A DNA stretch of 64,000 bases, taken from NCBI GenBank assembly GCA_009838765.1, contig VXQX01000043.1, positions 46,091-110,090 on the forward strand. The letters are read 5' to 3'. This DNA comes from Gemmatimonadales bacterium. Lineage in GTDB: Bacteria; Gemmatimonadota; Gemmatimonadetes; Palauibacterales; Palauibacteraceae. Numbering within the stretch: position 1 is the stretch's first letter; each line of letters begins with the position of its first letter. The position numbers were made by a program, and so were the translations under genes. The notes beneath the pieces are model-generated. The model saw only the letters and a list, made by a program, of their open reading frames with translations, was not told the origin of the DNA and made no database searches. This document shows positions 36,209 through 45,096 of the stretch, one piece after another.

Positions 36209-36359
36209 CCCAGCGATCCGTCCCGGAAGGGTGTCGACCGCCGCTTCGAGGCGGACGAGGGCCCGTGCGTGGGGCAACCGGTCCGCGACTGGTCACGAAG
36301 CCCTCCACATGCGAGCTTTGCGGTGCGCAGATCGTGCAGTCCATCACGAGAGGAATCGA

Positions 36360-37538
36360 ATGATGGCACGCACGAAACGTGGCCGGCGGGCGTACAGCGC
36401 CGGCGAACGGGGCCGGAACCGGGTGAGGGTGTTCCCCGACCCCAAGACCGGCCTGTTCCAGATCGAGTGGCGAGAGAACGGGCGCAGGCTCACAAGGTCG
36501 CTGAAGCACCGCGACTGGCGGCGGGCGAAGCGGCAGGCGGACGAGTTCGCCGGCGGGGTCGCTCAGCCGGAGTTGAACGGCAGGAAGGAACCCGAACCCG
36601 AGCCGCTCACGCTGGAGCGGCTTTTTGACATCTACAGGGAAGAGGTGACGCCCGCCAAGGGTGAAGGATCCCGGCGTTACGACAGGGTCGCGATGAAGAT
36701 GTTCCTCGAGTGCTTTGGCAAGCATCGAGACCCCGCGAAGCTGTCCAGGAGAGACTGGGACCGGTTCATTCGGGCACGCCGGGCAGGTGAGGTTGGCCCG
36801 AGTGGGAAGCCTGTGGCCGACCGGACGGTCGAACGGGACCTCAGGTTCCTGCTAGCGGTCCTCAACTGGGCCGCGAGATCGAGGGACGAGGAGGGCAGGC
36901 TCCTCCTCGACTCAAACCCCCTCAGGGGGCTCAAGACGCCCGTCGAAAAAAACCCCGTCAGGGTTCTGCTTACTCAGTTGGAGTACGAGGCCCTGTTTCG
37001 CGTATCGGCCGAGATGGGCTGGCGTTTTCGTGTCGCTTTGGTCCTTGCCCATGAGACCGGACACCGTATCGGTGCCATCCGCCAACTCAGGTGGTCCGAC
37101 ATCGACATGGAAGCCCAGGTCATCCGGTGGCGCGGTCAGCATGAGAAGTCAGGATACGAGCACCGTACGCCGTTGACTGCCGAAGCGCTCGCTATCCTCG
37201 AAGAGGCACGGAGCCACAACCCCAACTCCGGTGACACCCCGCTACTGCCCGCGGCGAGGGACGCGTCCAAATGTGTAGGCCGGTGGTTGGTCCGCAACTG
37301 GTGGTCGGAGGCCCAGAGCCTAGCCGGGCTGACACCGGAACGTGGTCGAGGCTGGCACTCGCTTCGGCGGAAGTTCGCCTCCGACCTCATGGATCAGCCC
37401 CTCAAGGTTGTTTGCCAGCTCGGTGGTTGGAAGACGGCCCAGACGGTGCTCCAGTGTTACCAGAGGGCCGACGAGGACCAACTCAGGAAGGCCCTTGAAC
37501 ACCGCCGGAAGGTCGTTCCGCGCTCGGCAGGCGAATGA
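36360..37538 (+). CDS. Tyrosine recombinase/integrase
   Basis: The start is the ATG at 36360, after GAGAGGAATCG (a second ATG at 36363 is possible). 392 residues: an N-terminal arm-binding-like part with FQIEWRENGRRLTRSL, a core-binding SAM-like domain (about 83-175), and a catalytic domain. The catalytic residues are visible: R236 (ETGHRIGAIRQLRW), K263, H333 and R336 (WHSLRRKF), W357 in LGGWKTA (in place of the second His, an accepted variant), and the nucleophile Y367 in QCYQ. It appears intact. It sits 31 bp from the candidate att copy at 37570, as expected for an element's own integrase. Confidence 0.92.
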   Translation: MMARTKRGRRAYSAGERGRNRVRVFPDPKTGLFQIEWRENGRRLTRSLKHRDWRRAKRQADEFAGGVAQPELNGRKEPEPEPLTLERLFDIYREEVTPAKGEGSRRYDRVAMKMFLECFGKHRDPAKLSRRDWDRFIRARRAGEVGPSGKPVADRTVERDLRFLLAVLNWAARSRDEEGRLLLDSNPLRGLKTPVEKNPVRVLLTQLEYEALFRVSAEMGWRFRVALVLAHETGHRIGAIRQLRWSDIDMEAQVIRWRGQHEKSGYEHRTPLTAEALAILEEARSHNPNSGDTPLLPAARDASKCVGRWLVRNWWSEAQSLAGLTPERGRGWHSLRRKFASDLMDQPLKVVCQLGGWKTAQTVLQCYQRADEDQLRKALEHRRKVVPRSAGE

Positions 37539-37562
37539 ACAGCGGGAATGAACAGCGGGAAT
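37533..37562 (+). repeat. 13-bp tandem duplication across the integrase stop codon
   Basis: GAATGAACAGCGG occurs at 37533-37545 and 37546-37558, followed by GAAT. The first copy contains the TGA stop of the integrase gene. It is the second tandem duplication over a stop codon in the window (see 30536). Confidence 0.85.
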
Positions 37563-37569
37563 CGCTGAT

Positions 37570-37771
37570 TCAGAATCCCAGCAACGCGTAGTTTCCGTCC
37601 AGGATCAGCCGCACCGAGATGTACAATCCGAACATCGGCACAAACACCCAAACGGCATTCGGGGCAACGACATACGTGTACAGCTCGCGGTTGGTGATGT
37701 GCTGTTGCCTCCCCGCCACGAAGAAGCTGACCCAGTAGAGCGACGAGACGTACGTCCACTGCCAGAACAGC
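37570..37771. repeat. Right copy of the 202-bp gene-end direct repeat (candidate att)
   Basis: This is the functional 3' end of the membrane-protein gene and the partner of 32702-32903. The extreme 16 bp (37756-37771, CCACTGCCAGAACAGC) are identical in both copies and lie where homology begins. That makes them the best candidate for the recombination core. Confidence 0.75.
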
Positions 37772-38241
37772 ATGGCGGCGAGAATGCCGGTGCCGACGGC
37801 CGGCAGGAAAGCGAAGGTAAAGGCCGCGTACAGGACCAGCGTCGGAACCGCGGTGAAGAAGCCGTTGGCGATATCGACGGTGAATCCGAATGTCCGGCGA
37901 TCCGCATACGACTCATCCACCATCGAGTAGGTGGCCCAGGCGTCCGCCCACACGGTCGGAGACAGGATCCTTCCCAGCGGCACGCTCGTGGTCAGAAACT
38001 CGACGGCCGGGGTCCGGCCCGTCGCGCGCTGCCGCTCGCGCCAGTACACGGCACGTTCCTCGATGTAGTCCCGGCGCAGGTAGAGGCACGCCTCCCAGTA
38101 ACAGATCAGGAGATTCGTGGAGAAGAACAGGCTGAACAGACCGTGGATGGCGTTGAGGTCACCGTGCACGAAGACGCGGGCACCCATCCCGAGCAGCGTG
38201 AGGATCGCGATCGCCGCCGCCGAAAACACTCCGACTGACAT
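37570..38241 (-). CDS. Multi-spanning membrane protein of unknown function (element target gene)
   Basis: The start is the ATG at 38241, after GGGGAGGCAGC. The 223 residues have five or six transmembrane helices: an N-terminal helix, an aromatic second helix (LFFSTNLLICYWEACLYL), a soluble loop with conserved-looking Arg/Tyr residues, then helices ending in WVFVPMFGLYISVRLI. Its last 66 codons are the segment duplicated at 32702. It starts 28 bp after the PLP decarboxylase gene on the same strand, so they are probably co-transcribed. Function unknown; it may transport or handle the product or substrate of that enzyme. Confidence 0.78.
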   Translation of the reverse strand: MSVGVFSAAAIAILTLLGMGARVFVHGDLNAIHGLFSLFFSTNLLICYWEACLYLRRDYIEERAVYWRERQRATGRTPAVEFLTTSVPLGRILSPTVWADAWATYSMVDESYADRRTFGFTVDIANGFFTAVPTLVLYAAFTFAFLPAVGTGILAAMLFWQWTYVSSLYWVSFFVAGRQQHITNRELYTYVVAPNAVWVFVPMFGLYISVRLILDGNYALLGF

Positions 38242-38269
38242 GCTGCCTCCCCGGCCGGCCGGCGGTGCT

Positions 38270-39565
38270 CTAGTACGTGCCGTCGAGGAAGGTGTCTTGC
38301 AGGCGGTCGCGCCGGGCGATGGCCACACACTCCGCCAGGTCGGTCAGGTACTCATCGAGAACCGGCGCGTGGACGGACGTGATCGGCTGGTGGATGGCGG
38401 GCGGCACGCGGTGCTGCCCCATCATCCAGCCGCGCTCGTTCATGAGCCGCGCGACGGCGAAGATGTTGAACGGTTCCCCCGGCTCGGCATCGTAGCGGAA
38501 GAGGTTCGTGTCCCCTTCCGGCTCGAACACGTAGAGGCCATCGATCGCCCTTACGCCCTCGATCGCCGCCCGGGTCGTCTCCATGATCCCGCGCACGACC
38601 TCCCGGTACCCTTCCCGTCCCAGGTGCTGGAGCATGGTCCAGGCGCACGCCACCGCGCCACCCGGTCTGGAGCCCTGGGCCGTGGCGGATGCGTACGTGC
38701 CGCCGGCAAGGTCCCGGACGACGTACCGCGCGTAGCCGAGGTCGTTGCCATCGGTGAAGAGCACGAGCGAGGCGCTCTTCTGCGCGAAGCCGAACTTGTG
38801 GAGGTCGGCCGACAGGCTCGACACGCCGGGCACGGAGAGATCGAAGTCGGGGACCGGATAGCCGAGTTCCCGCGCGAAGGGCGAGATGAAGCCGCCGTAG
38901 CATGCGTCGGAGTGGAGGCGAACCCCCGTCTCCAGGGCCAGCTCTCCGAGTTCGCGCATCGGGTCGATGAGCCCGTAGTAGATCGTGGGAGCTCCGGCGT
39001 AGATGAAGATGGAGGCCTCATCGATGGCCTCGCGGATGGCGTCCACATCCGCCCGCCAGTCCGACCGGCAACCCACGTACTTCATGTCGAGGTCGAGGAT
39101 CTGGGCCGCTTTGTCGACGGAGGGGTGGCGGCTGTAGGCAGCGACGATGTTGAGCCGGCCCAGGTCCGGACGCGCCTCCCGCTTCATGTCGCGCGCCACC
39201 TTCACCGCCTGGAAGATGCTCTCGGTGCCGCCCGAGGTGAACTGACCTCCCGCCCCCTCGGGCGCGTTGAAGAGATCGAGACCCATCTGGATGACCTCGT
39301 CCTCCATGGCCCCGACGCTCGGGAAGGACCCCTGCCCCGAGAGGGCGTTCTCGACGGAGTAGGTCGCGTGCGAGGCGTCCTGCACGCGCTTCACGTCCTC
39401 GTTCACATAGTAGACGAGGTACGGGACGCGGCCGTTCCTCCAGTCGTAGTCGATCGCCTTCCGGTCGAGCAGTTCGCCCCTGAGGGTCTCCCACTCGATT
39501 CCCCGCTCGGGGAGCCGCTTTCGGGTCCGGACTTCGGGACTCTCGGTACTCGTTGCCTGTGCCAC
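38270..39565 (-). CDS. Sphingosine-1-phosphate-lyase-like PLP-dependent decarboxylase family enzyme
   Basis: A 431-residue group II PLP enzyme. Features include TSGGTESI in the cofactor phosphate region, HSDACYGGF with the Asp that contacts the pyridine nitrogen, and K257 in SLSADLHKFGF as the Schiff-base lysine. GGTYASATAQGSRPGG follows. The order and wording of these blocks recall S1P lyases more than glutamate decarboxylases. No transmembrane helix is present, unlike eukaryotic S1P lyase. The enzyme would cleave a phosphorylated sphingoid-type base or decarboxylate an amino acid; the substrate is not settled. The membrane-protein gene downstream is likely in the same operon. Confidence 0.82.
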   Translation of the reverse strand: MAQATSTESPEVRTRKRLPERGIEWETLRGELLDRKAIDYDWRNGRVPYLVYYVNEDVKRVQDASHATYSVENALSGQGSFPSVGAMEDEVIQMGLDLFNAPEGAGGQFTSGGTESIFQAVKVARDMKREARPDLGRLNIVAAYSRHPSVDKAAQILDLDMKYVGCRSDWRADVDAIREAIDEASIFIYAGAPTIYYGLIDPMRELGELALETGVRLHSDACYGGFISPFARELGYPVPDFDLSVPGVSSLSADLHKFGFAQKSASLVLFTDGNDLGYARYVVRDLAGGTYASATAQGSRPGGAVACAWTMLQHLGREGYREVVRGIMETTRAAIEGVRAIDGLYVFEPEGDTNLFRYDAEPGEPFNIFAVARLMNERGWMMGQHRVPPAIHQPITSVHAPVLDEYLTDLAECVAIARRDRLQDTFLDGTY

Positions 39566-39639
39566 CTCGATGCCCTCCGCGCTACGGTTTGTGACCTAAC
39601 CATATGTCCGGCAAACCGGCACCACCACAGGCTGTCACC

Positions 39640-40323
39640 TCATGCGTCCGGCGCCGCCAGGTCACACCGCAGCATGAAGTCAGCCGGCTCGGGGCCGCCC
39701 GTTGCACGTAGCAGAAGGACCCCCGCATCACACCACCTGGCAGCCGTCTGACAGGGCTTCCAGTGACCGTCTGTCTCGCACGCTTCGGGTTTCTCGGATG
39801 TACGGAAGATACCCCAGATATAATCTTCTCCACCGGCTATCTGGATCGCTGCGAGGATTCGCCGAGCTTTCGCCGTATTCGTTTCGTCCAGCGTCTCGTA
39901 AGCTCGTATGAGTCGGGACAGCGCGCCTTCGTAGGGGATACCCGGATCTCTCTCATGGCTGGTGACGGCGACCAGCAGTACGCTCGTCGCGAGCCGTTCT
40001 GCGAGCGGCTCACCTTGTACGATGACCTGCTCCAACTGGTCGGCGAACGCATTCAACTCACCCGCGGGTCGTCTCCCGAATGTCTGGCGCAACACCGCAG
40101 CACCAGGTTCATAATCCAGAAACGTAGCGTCCTCGGACAGCACGATCTCCAGCGCGCTGGCCGGCGTGGGAGCACGCCACTGACCATCTTCGAACACCAT
40201 GCCCGGCGGCGAGTTGAGATCGTATGGCGGCCTTTCTTGCACTCCTTCTCTCTGCTGCGCCGCTCCCCCTGGCATGGGAGCCGAAGCCACCGTGAGCGTG
40301 AGCAATAACGTGAACCGTTGCAT
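39640..40323 (-). CDS. Exported protein of unknown function
   Basis: The start is the ATG at 40323, after an AGGAGGGGAG site (a longer frame to 40455 lacks one). The 227 residues begin with a signal peptide (MQRFTLLLTLTVASAPMPGGAAQ). A polar region follows, then a mostly helical body (LNAFADQLEQVIVQGEPLAERLATSVLL, then TAKARRILAAIQ), and a Cys-rich C-terminal part with five cysteines. No family recognised. Codon use is milder than in the core genes. It is divergent from the symporter gene and 74 bp downstream of the PLP enzyme gene's start, on the same strand. Confidence 0.65.
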   Translation of the reverse strand: MQRFTLLLTLTVASAPMPGGAAQQREGVQERPPYDLNSPPGMVFEDGQWRAPTPASALEIVLSEDATFLDYEPGAAVLRQTFGRRPAGELNAFADQLEQVIVQGEPLAERLATSVLLVAVTSHERDPGIPYEGALSRLIRAYETLDETNTAKARRILAAIQIAGGEDYIWGIFRTSEKPEACETDGHWKPCQTAARWCDAGVLLLRATGGPEPADFMLRCDLAAPDA

Positions 40324-40641
40324 GTCGCTGCTCCCCTCCTGACAACCGCCGTTCCCGGACCTCGGCACTGGCGATGACAGCACGCTTGAACCCGAACCTG
40401 GGCGCACTCCGGCCCGGGGACAAGATTCGTGCGGCGTCCGACTTTTGGGGTTCACTTCAGGCCGTCGCGCCCGCCGCGTCGTCAGTCATGACGTGCCCAC
40501 GCGCCGGCCGGAAGGGGCATGCACCCGCCGCGGCGGCGGGGACTATTGTCAAACGAGACGGCTTTCGATCAGATACCGGAGACGTCGGACCGTCGAGACC
40601 GGACCCGAGATCGCCCCCACAACCCCGGACCCGAGAGGCGA
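40324..40641. other. Intergenic region between divergent genes
   Basis: This 318-bp gap separates the exported orphan (40323, minus) from the symporter (40642, plus). It must hold both promoters. I cannot define -10/-35 boxes. A frame runs through it upstream of the symporter start, but it lacks membrane character and a ribosome site. Confidence 0.4.
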
Positions 40642-42093
40642 ATGGCCTGGCTGCAGACACACTGGATCGCGGTGGCTCTCCTCGCGGTGTACGGCGCCCT
40701 GCTCGTGCGGCACGCGATCGAGGGCCGGCGCGGGACGAAGGGCCGGGCGGACTACTACGTCGGCGGGCGGTCGATGGGTGGAGTCGTGCTCGGCCTCTCC
40801 TTCTTCGCGACCTATTCGAGCACGAACAGCTTCGTCGGGTTCTCGGGACAGGCGTACACCTACGGGGCGCCGTGGCTGCTGCTCGCGCCCGCCGTCGTCA
40901 TCTTCTCGCTCTCGGCCTGGATCTGGGTCGCGCCGAGGCTCCGCGCCTTCACGGGGGCGGTGGATTCGGTCACGCTCGCCGACTACGTGGGGTTCCGCTT
41001 CGAGAGTCGGGCGGCGCGCGTCCTGGCGGCGATCATCGTGATCTTCGCCAGCTTCCTGTACATGATCGCGGTCTTCAAGGGGATCGGGAATCTGCTCGAG
41101 ATCTTCCTCGACATCCCCTACAGGGGCGCGATCGGGTTCGTGTTCATCGTCGTCGTCCTCTACACGGCCGTCGGGGGGTTCATCTCGGTCGTGAAGACGG
41201 ATGCGGTGCAGGGGATCGTGATGTCCATCGCGGCCGTCCTTCTGTTCTGGGGGACGCTGAACAGCGCCGGCGGACTGGGGGCCATCGACGCGATCCGCGC
41301 GGCGCCGGACACGTCCGGACTCTTCCGCTGGGACGCGGCGATGCCCTTCCCCGTCCTCGTGGGAATCATCGTGGCGGGGACGCTGAAGTTCATCGTCGAT
41401 CCGAGGCAGCTCTCGCGCTTCTACGCGCTCGCCGATCCGCAGGCCGTGCGGCGCGGGCTCGTCGTGTCGACGATCGCGTTCCTCGGCGTGTACACGCTCC
41501 TGCTCCCGATCGGGCTCTATGCCCACGCGGTGATCGGCAGCGGACTCGCGGAATCGGATCTCGTCGTGCCGACGCTGCTCGGCGACGCGGGGATCCTGCC
41601 GGCGCTCCCGGCTGCCTTCATCCTCGTGGCCATGCTCGCGGCGGCGATGTCGTCGCTGGACAGCGTACTGCTCGTGATGGCGTCGACTTGGGAGCGGGAC
41701 GTGATCTCGCTCTTCCGGCCGCAGGCGGATGAGGGACGCGCCGTGACGCACACGCGGCTCTGGGTCGCGCTGTTCGCGATCATCACGGCCTGGCTGGCGC
41801 TCAATCCGCCGGGAAGCATCGTCACGCTGACCGCGTTCTCGGGCGGACTCTACGCGGCCTGCTTCTTCCCGGCCGTGGTGCTCGGCCTGCTCTGGCGGCG
41901 AGGCACCGGCGCGGGAGCGGTCGCCTCGCTCCTGACCGGCTTCACGGTGCTGCTGTGCTGGGATCTGGTACCGTTCTCGGACGCCGTGCACGAGGTGTTC
42001 CCCGCGATGGCGCTCTCGCTCGCCGCCTATGTGGCTTGCGGCCTCGCGGCCCCGCCGCTGGTGGCGGCCAAGCGCCTCGACATCAAGCTCTAG
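40642..42093 (+). CDS. Sodium:solute symporter (SSS family)
   Basis: The start is the ATG at 40642, after GAGAGGCGA, where the first helix begins. The 483 residues form about 13 transmembrane helices. SSS features include GGRSMGG before helix 2, ATYSSTNSFVGFSG in helix 2, TLADYVGFRFESRAARVLAA, and a MSSLDSVLLVMAS segment (AAAMSSLDSVLL), the conserved sodium-site region. The family imports sugars, amino acids, vitamins or organic acids with Na+. The substrate is not deducible, although Na+ coupling suits a marine setting. It stands alone. Confidence 0.92.
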   Translation: MAWLQTHWIAVALLAVYGALLVRHAIEGRRGTKGRADYYVGGRSMGGVVLGLSFFATYSSTNSFVGFSGQAYTYGAPWLLLAPAVVIFSLSAWIWVAPRLRAFTGAVDSVTLADYVGFRFESRAARVLAAIIVIFASFLYMIAVFKGIGNLLEIFLDIPYRGAIGFVFIVVVLYTAVGGFISVVKTDAVQGIVMSIAAVLLFWGTLNSAGGLGAIDAIRAAPDTSGLFRWDAAMPFPVLVGIIVAGTLKFIVDPRQLSRFYALADPQAVRRGLVVSTIAFLGVYTLLLPIGLYAHAVIGSGLAESDLVVPTLLGDAGILPALPAAFILVAMLAAAMSSLDSVLLVMASTWERDVISLFRPQADEGRAVTHTRLWVALFAIITAWLALNPPGSIVTLTAFSGGLYAACFFPAVVLGLLWRRGTGAGAVASLLTGFTVLLCWDLVPFSDAVHEVFPAMALSLAAYVACGLAAPPLVAAKRLDIKL

Positions 42094-42124
42094 CCAGTAG
42101 CCGGCCTGTGGCAGGCCTTGGAGC

Positions 42125-42592
42125 TTATTCTCCGCTCGCCGCCGCGACGTCGAGGGCGAGGCGGCAGCACAGCGACCCCCGGTCGGCCCCGTGCCGGAGT
42201 TCGACCGACGGCTTCCAGCCCCACTCGGAATACTGGGTGACGCCGGGGCCGGACTGGGGCACGCGGGGCTCGCCCGTCACGATCCGGGCCGCGTGCAGGC
42301 GCATCTCGAGCCGATAGCCCGTGCGGTCGATGTGGCCCTCGCTCAGGCGGCCGAGGTCCTCGGTCTCCACCCCGAGTTTCTCGCGGCCGATGCGCCGGAC
42401 GAGCGCATGGTCCATCTCGCCTTCGGCGTGCGAGCCCGCGGGGAGGCCCCACACGCCGGGGAGATCGGGATCGTCATCGGGGCGGCGCACGAGCAGCCAG
42501 CGGGACGGCTGGCCGCCCGATTCCGGATCCTCGATCACGAGGGCCATCGCGTGACGCGAGGGGCAGGTCCCGGGGCCACCATCGCCCGTCAT
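42125..42592 (-). CDS. Nudix-fold protein with a degenerate Nudix box
   Basis: The ATG at 42592 overlaps the stop of the CehA-like gene (ATGA). The 155 residues contain WGLPAGSHAEGE and a Nudix-like helix at 53-75. Against the consensus GX5EX7REUXEEXGU, G53, E59, R67, E71 and G74 are kept. The Glu after R67 is I68, and the second Glu of the EE pair is K72. Two of the three metal-binding glutamates of REXXEE are therefore missing. It may be an inactive binder or a Nudix enzyme with altered chemistry. Co-translation with the upstream hydrolase suggests a linked role. Confidence 0.75.
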   Translation of the reverse strand: MTGDGGPGTCPSRHAMALVIEDPESGGQPSRWLLVRRPDDDPDLPGVWGLPAGSHAEGEMDHALVRRIGREKLGVETEDLGRLSEGHIDRTGYRLEMRLHAARIVTGEPRVPQSGPGVTQYSEWGWKPSVELRHGADRGSLCCRLALDVAAASGE

Positions 42593-45096
42593 CGTGCGGC
42601 CAGCGCCTCCAGCCGTTCGCGCGCGGCGTCGAAGCGGCCGACGAGATTGGGGATGTCCGTGCCGCCGTAGCCCGCGGTCAGCCTCAGGCGCGCCACGCCG
42701 AGGATCGCGAGGAGTTCGGCAGCTGCAGCTCGGCGGACGGCGGGATCGGAACTGCCGACGCTTCCGATCCACACGGGCGCGGTGTGCGCGAACGGGTAGT
42801 TCGCCATCATCGGCCAGCGGGCCGGGCCTCCGACGGCACGCGCCGCGACCCATCCCCCCTCCGGCAGCGTCAGGTCGCCCTCGAAGCGGCGCGAGCCGGG
42901 GCCGTCGAGCCCCTCTCCGCTCCACGCCACCTCGCCGTTCACCAGCACCTCGACCCGATCCACCTCCGTGGCGGTCGCGACGTCGAGCGACCACGCAACC
43001 TCTCCACCGGACACGGTGTGGCCGGGACCCGCCCCGCCGACGCTGAACTCGAGGAACGGTCCGTTAGTCACGAAGCTGCGGCCGTTTCGCAGCGCGTCCA
43101 TGTACGTCGACCAGCTCTTCACCGCCCCGGTCTGCGCGTACACGCGCGAGGTGCCGATGGCCATCGTGCGGTAGAAGTTGTTCATCACATCGGTCCCGGC
43201 CGAGGGCGCGATCGGGATGCCGGCGTTCAGAAGCAGGTGCCAGATCTGAGACGTCAGGACCTCGTCGCTCCACAGGCAGACGATCTCGAGCGCATCCAGA
43301 TCTCCCAGCACGGCGTCGGGCACCAGTTCGATCGGCACGCTGCCGTAGAGGTCGGCGATCGATGCTTCGGCCCACGGCGTCGCGCGTGGCATGCCCCGGG
43401 TACTCACCGGATGCACGTAGTACTGGAAGCCTCCCTGAGCCCGCGCATGGCGCAACGGCTCGGCGTTCGCGCGGTCGTCCGTTCCGTAGACCTGGTAGCC
43501 GGGCCCCCACACCCAGGGCCAGAACAGGTCGTCGATCTCGATAAGACCCAAGTGTCCCAGGAAGTGGGACCGGACCTCCTGCCCGAAGCGAATGAAGGGC
43601 GGGCCGCCCGAGTGGCGCCACGTCCACAGATCCTGATCCTCGAACCGGTTGTGGAGGTTTGCGAGCAGCGGCGTGGCGAAGTCCAGCGCCTCGCCCCGCA
43701 TCATCGGCGTCACGTCGTCGGGCGACAGGTCGTACGGGCCGCCGTAGTTGAGGTGGAAATGATGTTCACCCGAACTCCAGCCGTCGGCCCGCGCGTCCCA
43801 GACGGGAGACAGCACGACTTCGACCTCCGCGACGCCGGCCGCCTCGTCGAGTTGCAGCGTCGTCGATGATTCGGGCGTCGCGAGCCCCTGAACGGCCGCG
43901 ACCGTGACCTCGCCGACCGGCACGGTGAGTTCGATAACGCCGGGCGAATAGAAGAAGACGCGGCCGCTCTGCCCATCGAACCGCGACGCGGGACCGTCCG
44001 GGACCAGCGGGTGCCCCGCCCCATCCACAACGGAGAGTCGGGCCGCAACCGGAGCACCGCCACCCTCGAGCACCGTTCGTATCCGAAGGCTCGTGGTCGC
44101 CGTTCCCCAATCCCGGGCCGTCACGTTCACGGTTTCGACGGAGCCACCCGCGGCCCGCACGCGCTTGAGCTTCAGCCGTTCCCGGTCGTCGGCTTCGGAG
44201 AAGTAGACCCACTCGCCGGACGGCCCCCACGCGGGCGTCAGCGGAAGGCCTCCCGACGCCAGCAGGATCGACGGCCCCGGGTCGGCGACGTTCAGGAGTC
44301 TCAGTTCCCATCCCTCCTGAGTCGGCCAGTTCACGGCCACGGTGGCCCCGTCGGGACTCAGGGCCGGCCGCGCCATGGACGCGATGTTCCCCTCGATGAG
44401 CGTGCGCGGCTCCGGCGAATCGTCGGAGCGCACGACGACGCGGTCGCGGCCGCCGCCCTTCCAAAGGTAGACGAGCGCGCGTTCGCCGGGTTGGGGCTTG
44501 AGTTCGAGCCCGGGCGCGTCGGTCACCGGCCGCCGAACGCCGCTCTCGATGTCGACGGCCCACAGATCCAGGGCCCGCACCTCCGACTCGGCGGACGAGT
44601 AGAAGATCTTCGTCCCGTCAGCGGAAAACGCGGGGTCGAGTTCGAGGCCGGGGCTGTCGACGCGGCCGAGTTCGGCTCCGCTGTTCGCGGTGACCCAGAC
44701 GATCTCCGTGTCTTCCGTATCGTCGCGCACGAACGCGACCAGTTGCCCGTCGGGGGACCAGGCGGGCCGCGCGTCGATGCCTCCGCCGCGGGTCAGCCGC
44801 CGCGCCACGCCACTCGACAGGTCCATGACCCAGATCCAGCCGCGCGAGGCGAACGCCACCCGTTCCCCGTCGGGCGACGGGGCCGGATCGATGGGTCCCG
44901 CCGTGAGCAGAGGGAGCTCGTAGCCCTCGAGGTACACATGGTGGCCGTATCCCGCGACTTTCGGGTAGCGATTCGTCCACTGTCCGTGCACGGCAAGGGG
45001 CAACAGAGCGAGTCCGAACGCGGCCGCGCCGACAGGCAGGTACGACGGAACTCGGCGGGGCGAAGCCGAAGGCGGAGAAGTCGATCGCGGTCGCAT
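42589..45096 (-). CDS. Exported beta-propeller / CehA-McbA-type PHP metallohydrolase
   Basis: The start is the ATG at 45096, after GGGAGGGCGC. 835 residues: a signal peptide (core VGAAAFGLALLPLAVHGQ), a PD40 propeller with repeated SPDG turns (about 60-330), a strand-rich linker, then a hydrolase domain starting SSGEHHFHLNYGG. Those clustered histidines begin the PHP-like metal site of the CehA/McbA family; later HPVST and SAGTDVMNN supply further ligands. CehA and McbA hydrolyse carbaryl, and most relatives have unknown ester or amide substrates. The propeller-PHP fusion is recurrent in Gemmatimonadota-like genomes. The Nudix gene overlaps its stop by 4 bp. Confidence 0.85.
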   Translation of the reverse strand: MRPRSTSPPSASPRRVPSYLPVGAAAFGLALLPLAVHGQWTNRYPKVAGYGHHVYLEGYELPLLTAGPIDPAPSPDGERVAFASRGWIWVMDLSSGVARRLTRGGGIDARPAWSPDGQLVAFVRDDTEDTEIVWVTANSGAELGRVDSPGLELDPAFSADGTKIFYSSAESEVRALDLWAVDIESGVRRPVTDAPGLELKPQPGERALVYLWKGGGRDRVVVRSDDSPEPRTLIEGNIASMARPALSPDGATVAVNWPTQEGWELRLLNVADPGPSILLASGGLPLTPAWGPSGEWVYFSEADDRERLKLKRVRAAGGSVETVNVTARDWGTATTSLRIRTVLEGGGAPVAARLSVVDGAGHPLVPDGPASRFDGQSGRVFFYSPGVIELTVPVGEVTVAAVQGLATPESSTTLQLDEAAGVAEVEVVLSPVWDARADGWSSGEHHFHLNYGGPYDLSPDDVTPMMRGEALDFATPLLANLHNRFEDQDLWTWRHSGGPPFIRFGQEVRSHFLGHLGLIEIDDLFWPWVWGPGYQVYGTDDRANAEPLRHARAQGGFQYYVHPVSTRGMPRATPWAEASIADLYGSVPIELVPDAVLGDLDALEIVCLWSDEVLTSQIWHLLLNAGIPIAPSAGTDVMNNFYRTMAIGTSRVYAQTGAVKSWSTYMDALRNGRSFVTNGPFLEFSVGGAGPGHTVSGGEVAWSLDVATATEVDRVEVLVNGEVAWSGEGLDGPGSRRFEGDLTLPEGGWVAARAVGGPARWPMMANYPFAHTAPVWIGSVGSSDPAVRRAAAAELLAILGVARLRLTAGYGGTDIPNLVGRFDAARERLEALAAR

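Larger units (their letters stand above)
32702..37771. mobile_element. Candidate integrative element with tyrosine recombinase, in the 3' end of a membrane-protein gene
   Basis: Two 202-bp direct copies of a gene 3' end (32702-32903 and 37570-37771) bound 4.67 kb that is less densely coded than its surroundings. The integrase gene ends 31 bp from the right copy. This is the layout of elements that insert into the 3' end of a gene and rebuild it with their own copy, displacing the original end. Cargo seen: an orphan membrane protein (33664), a small membrane ORF (34724), a secreted orphan (34921), a broken IS1595-type transposase, and a structured segment upstream of the integrase. No replication, conjugation or defence gene was recognised. 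The copies have diverged, so insertion is not recent or the attP copy was never identical. Confidence 0.7.
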
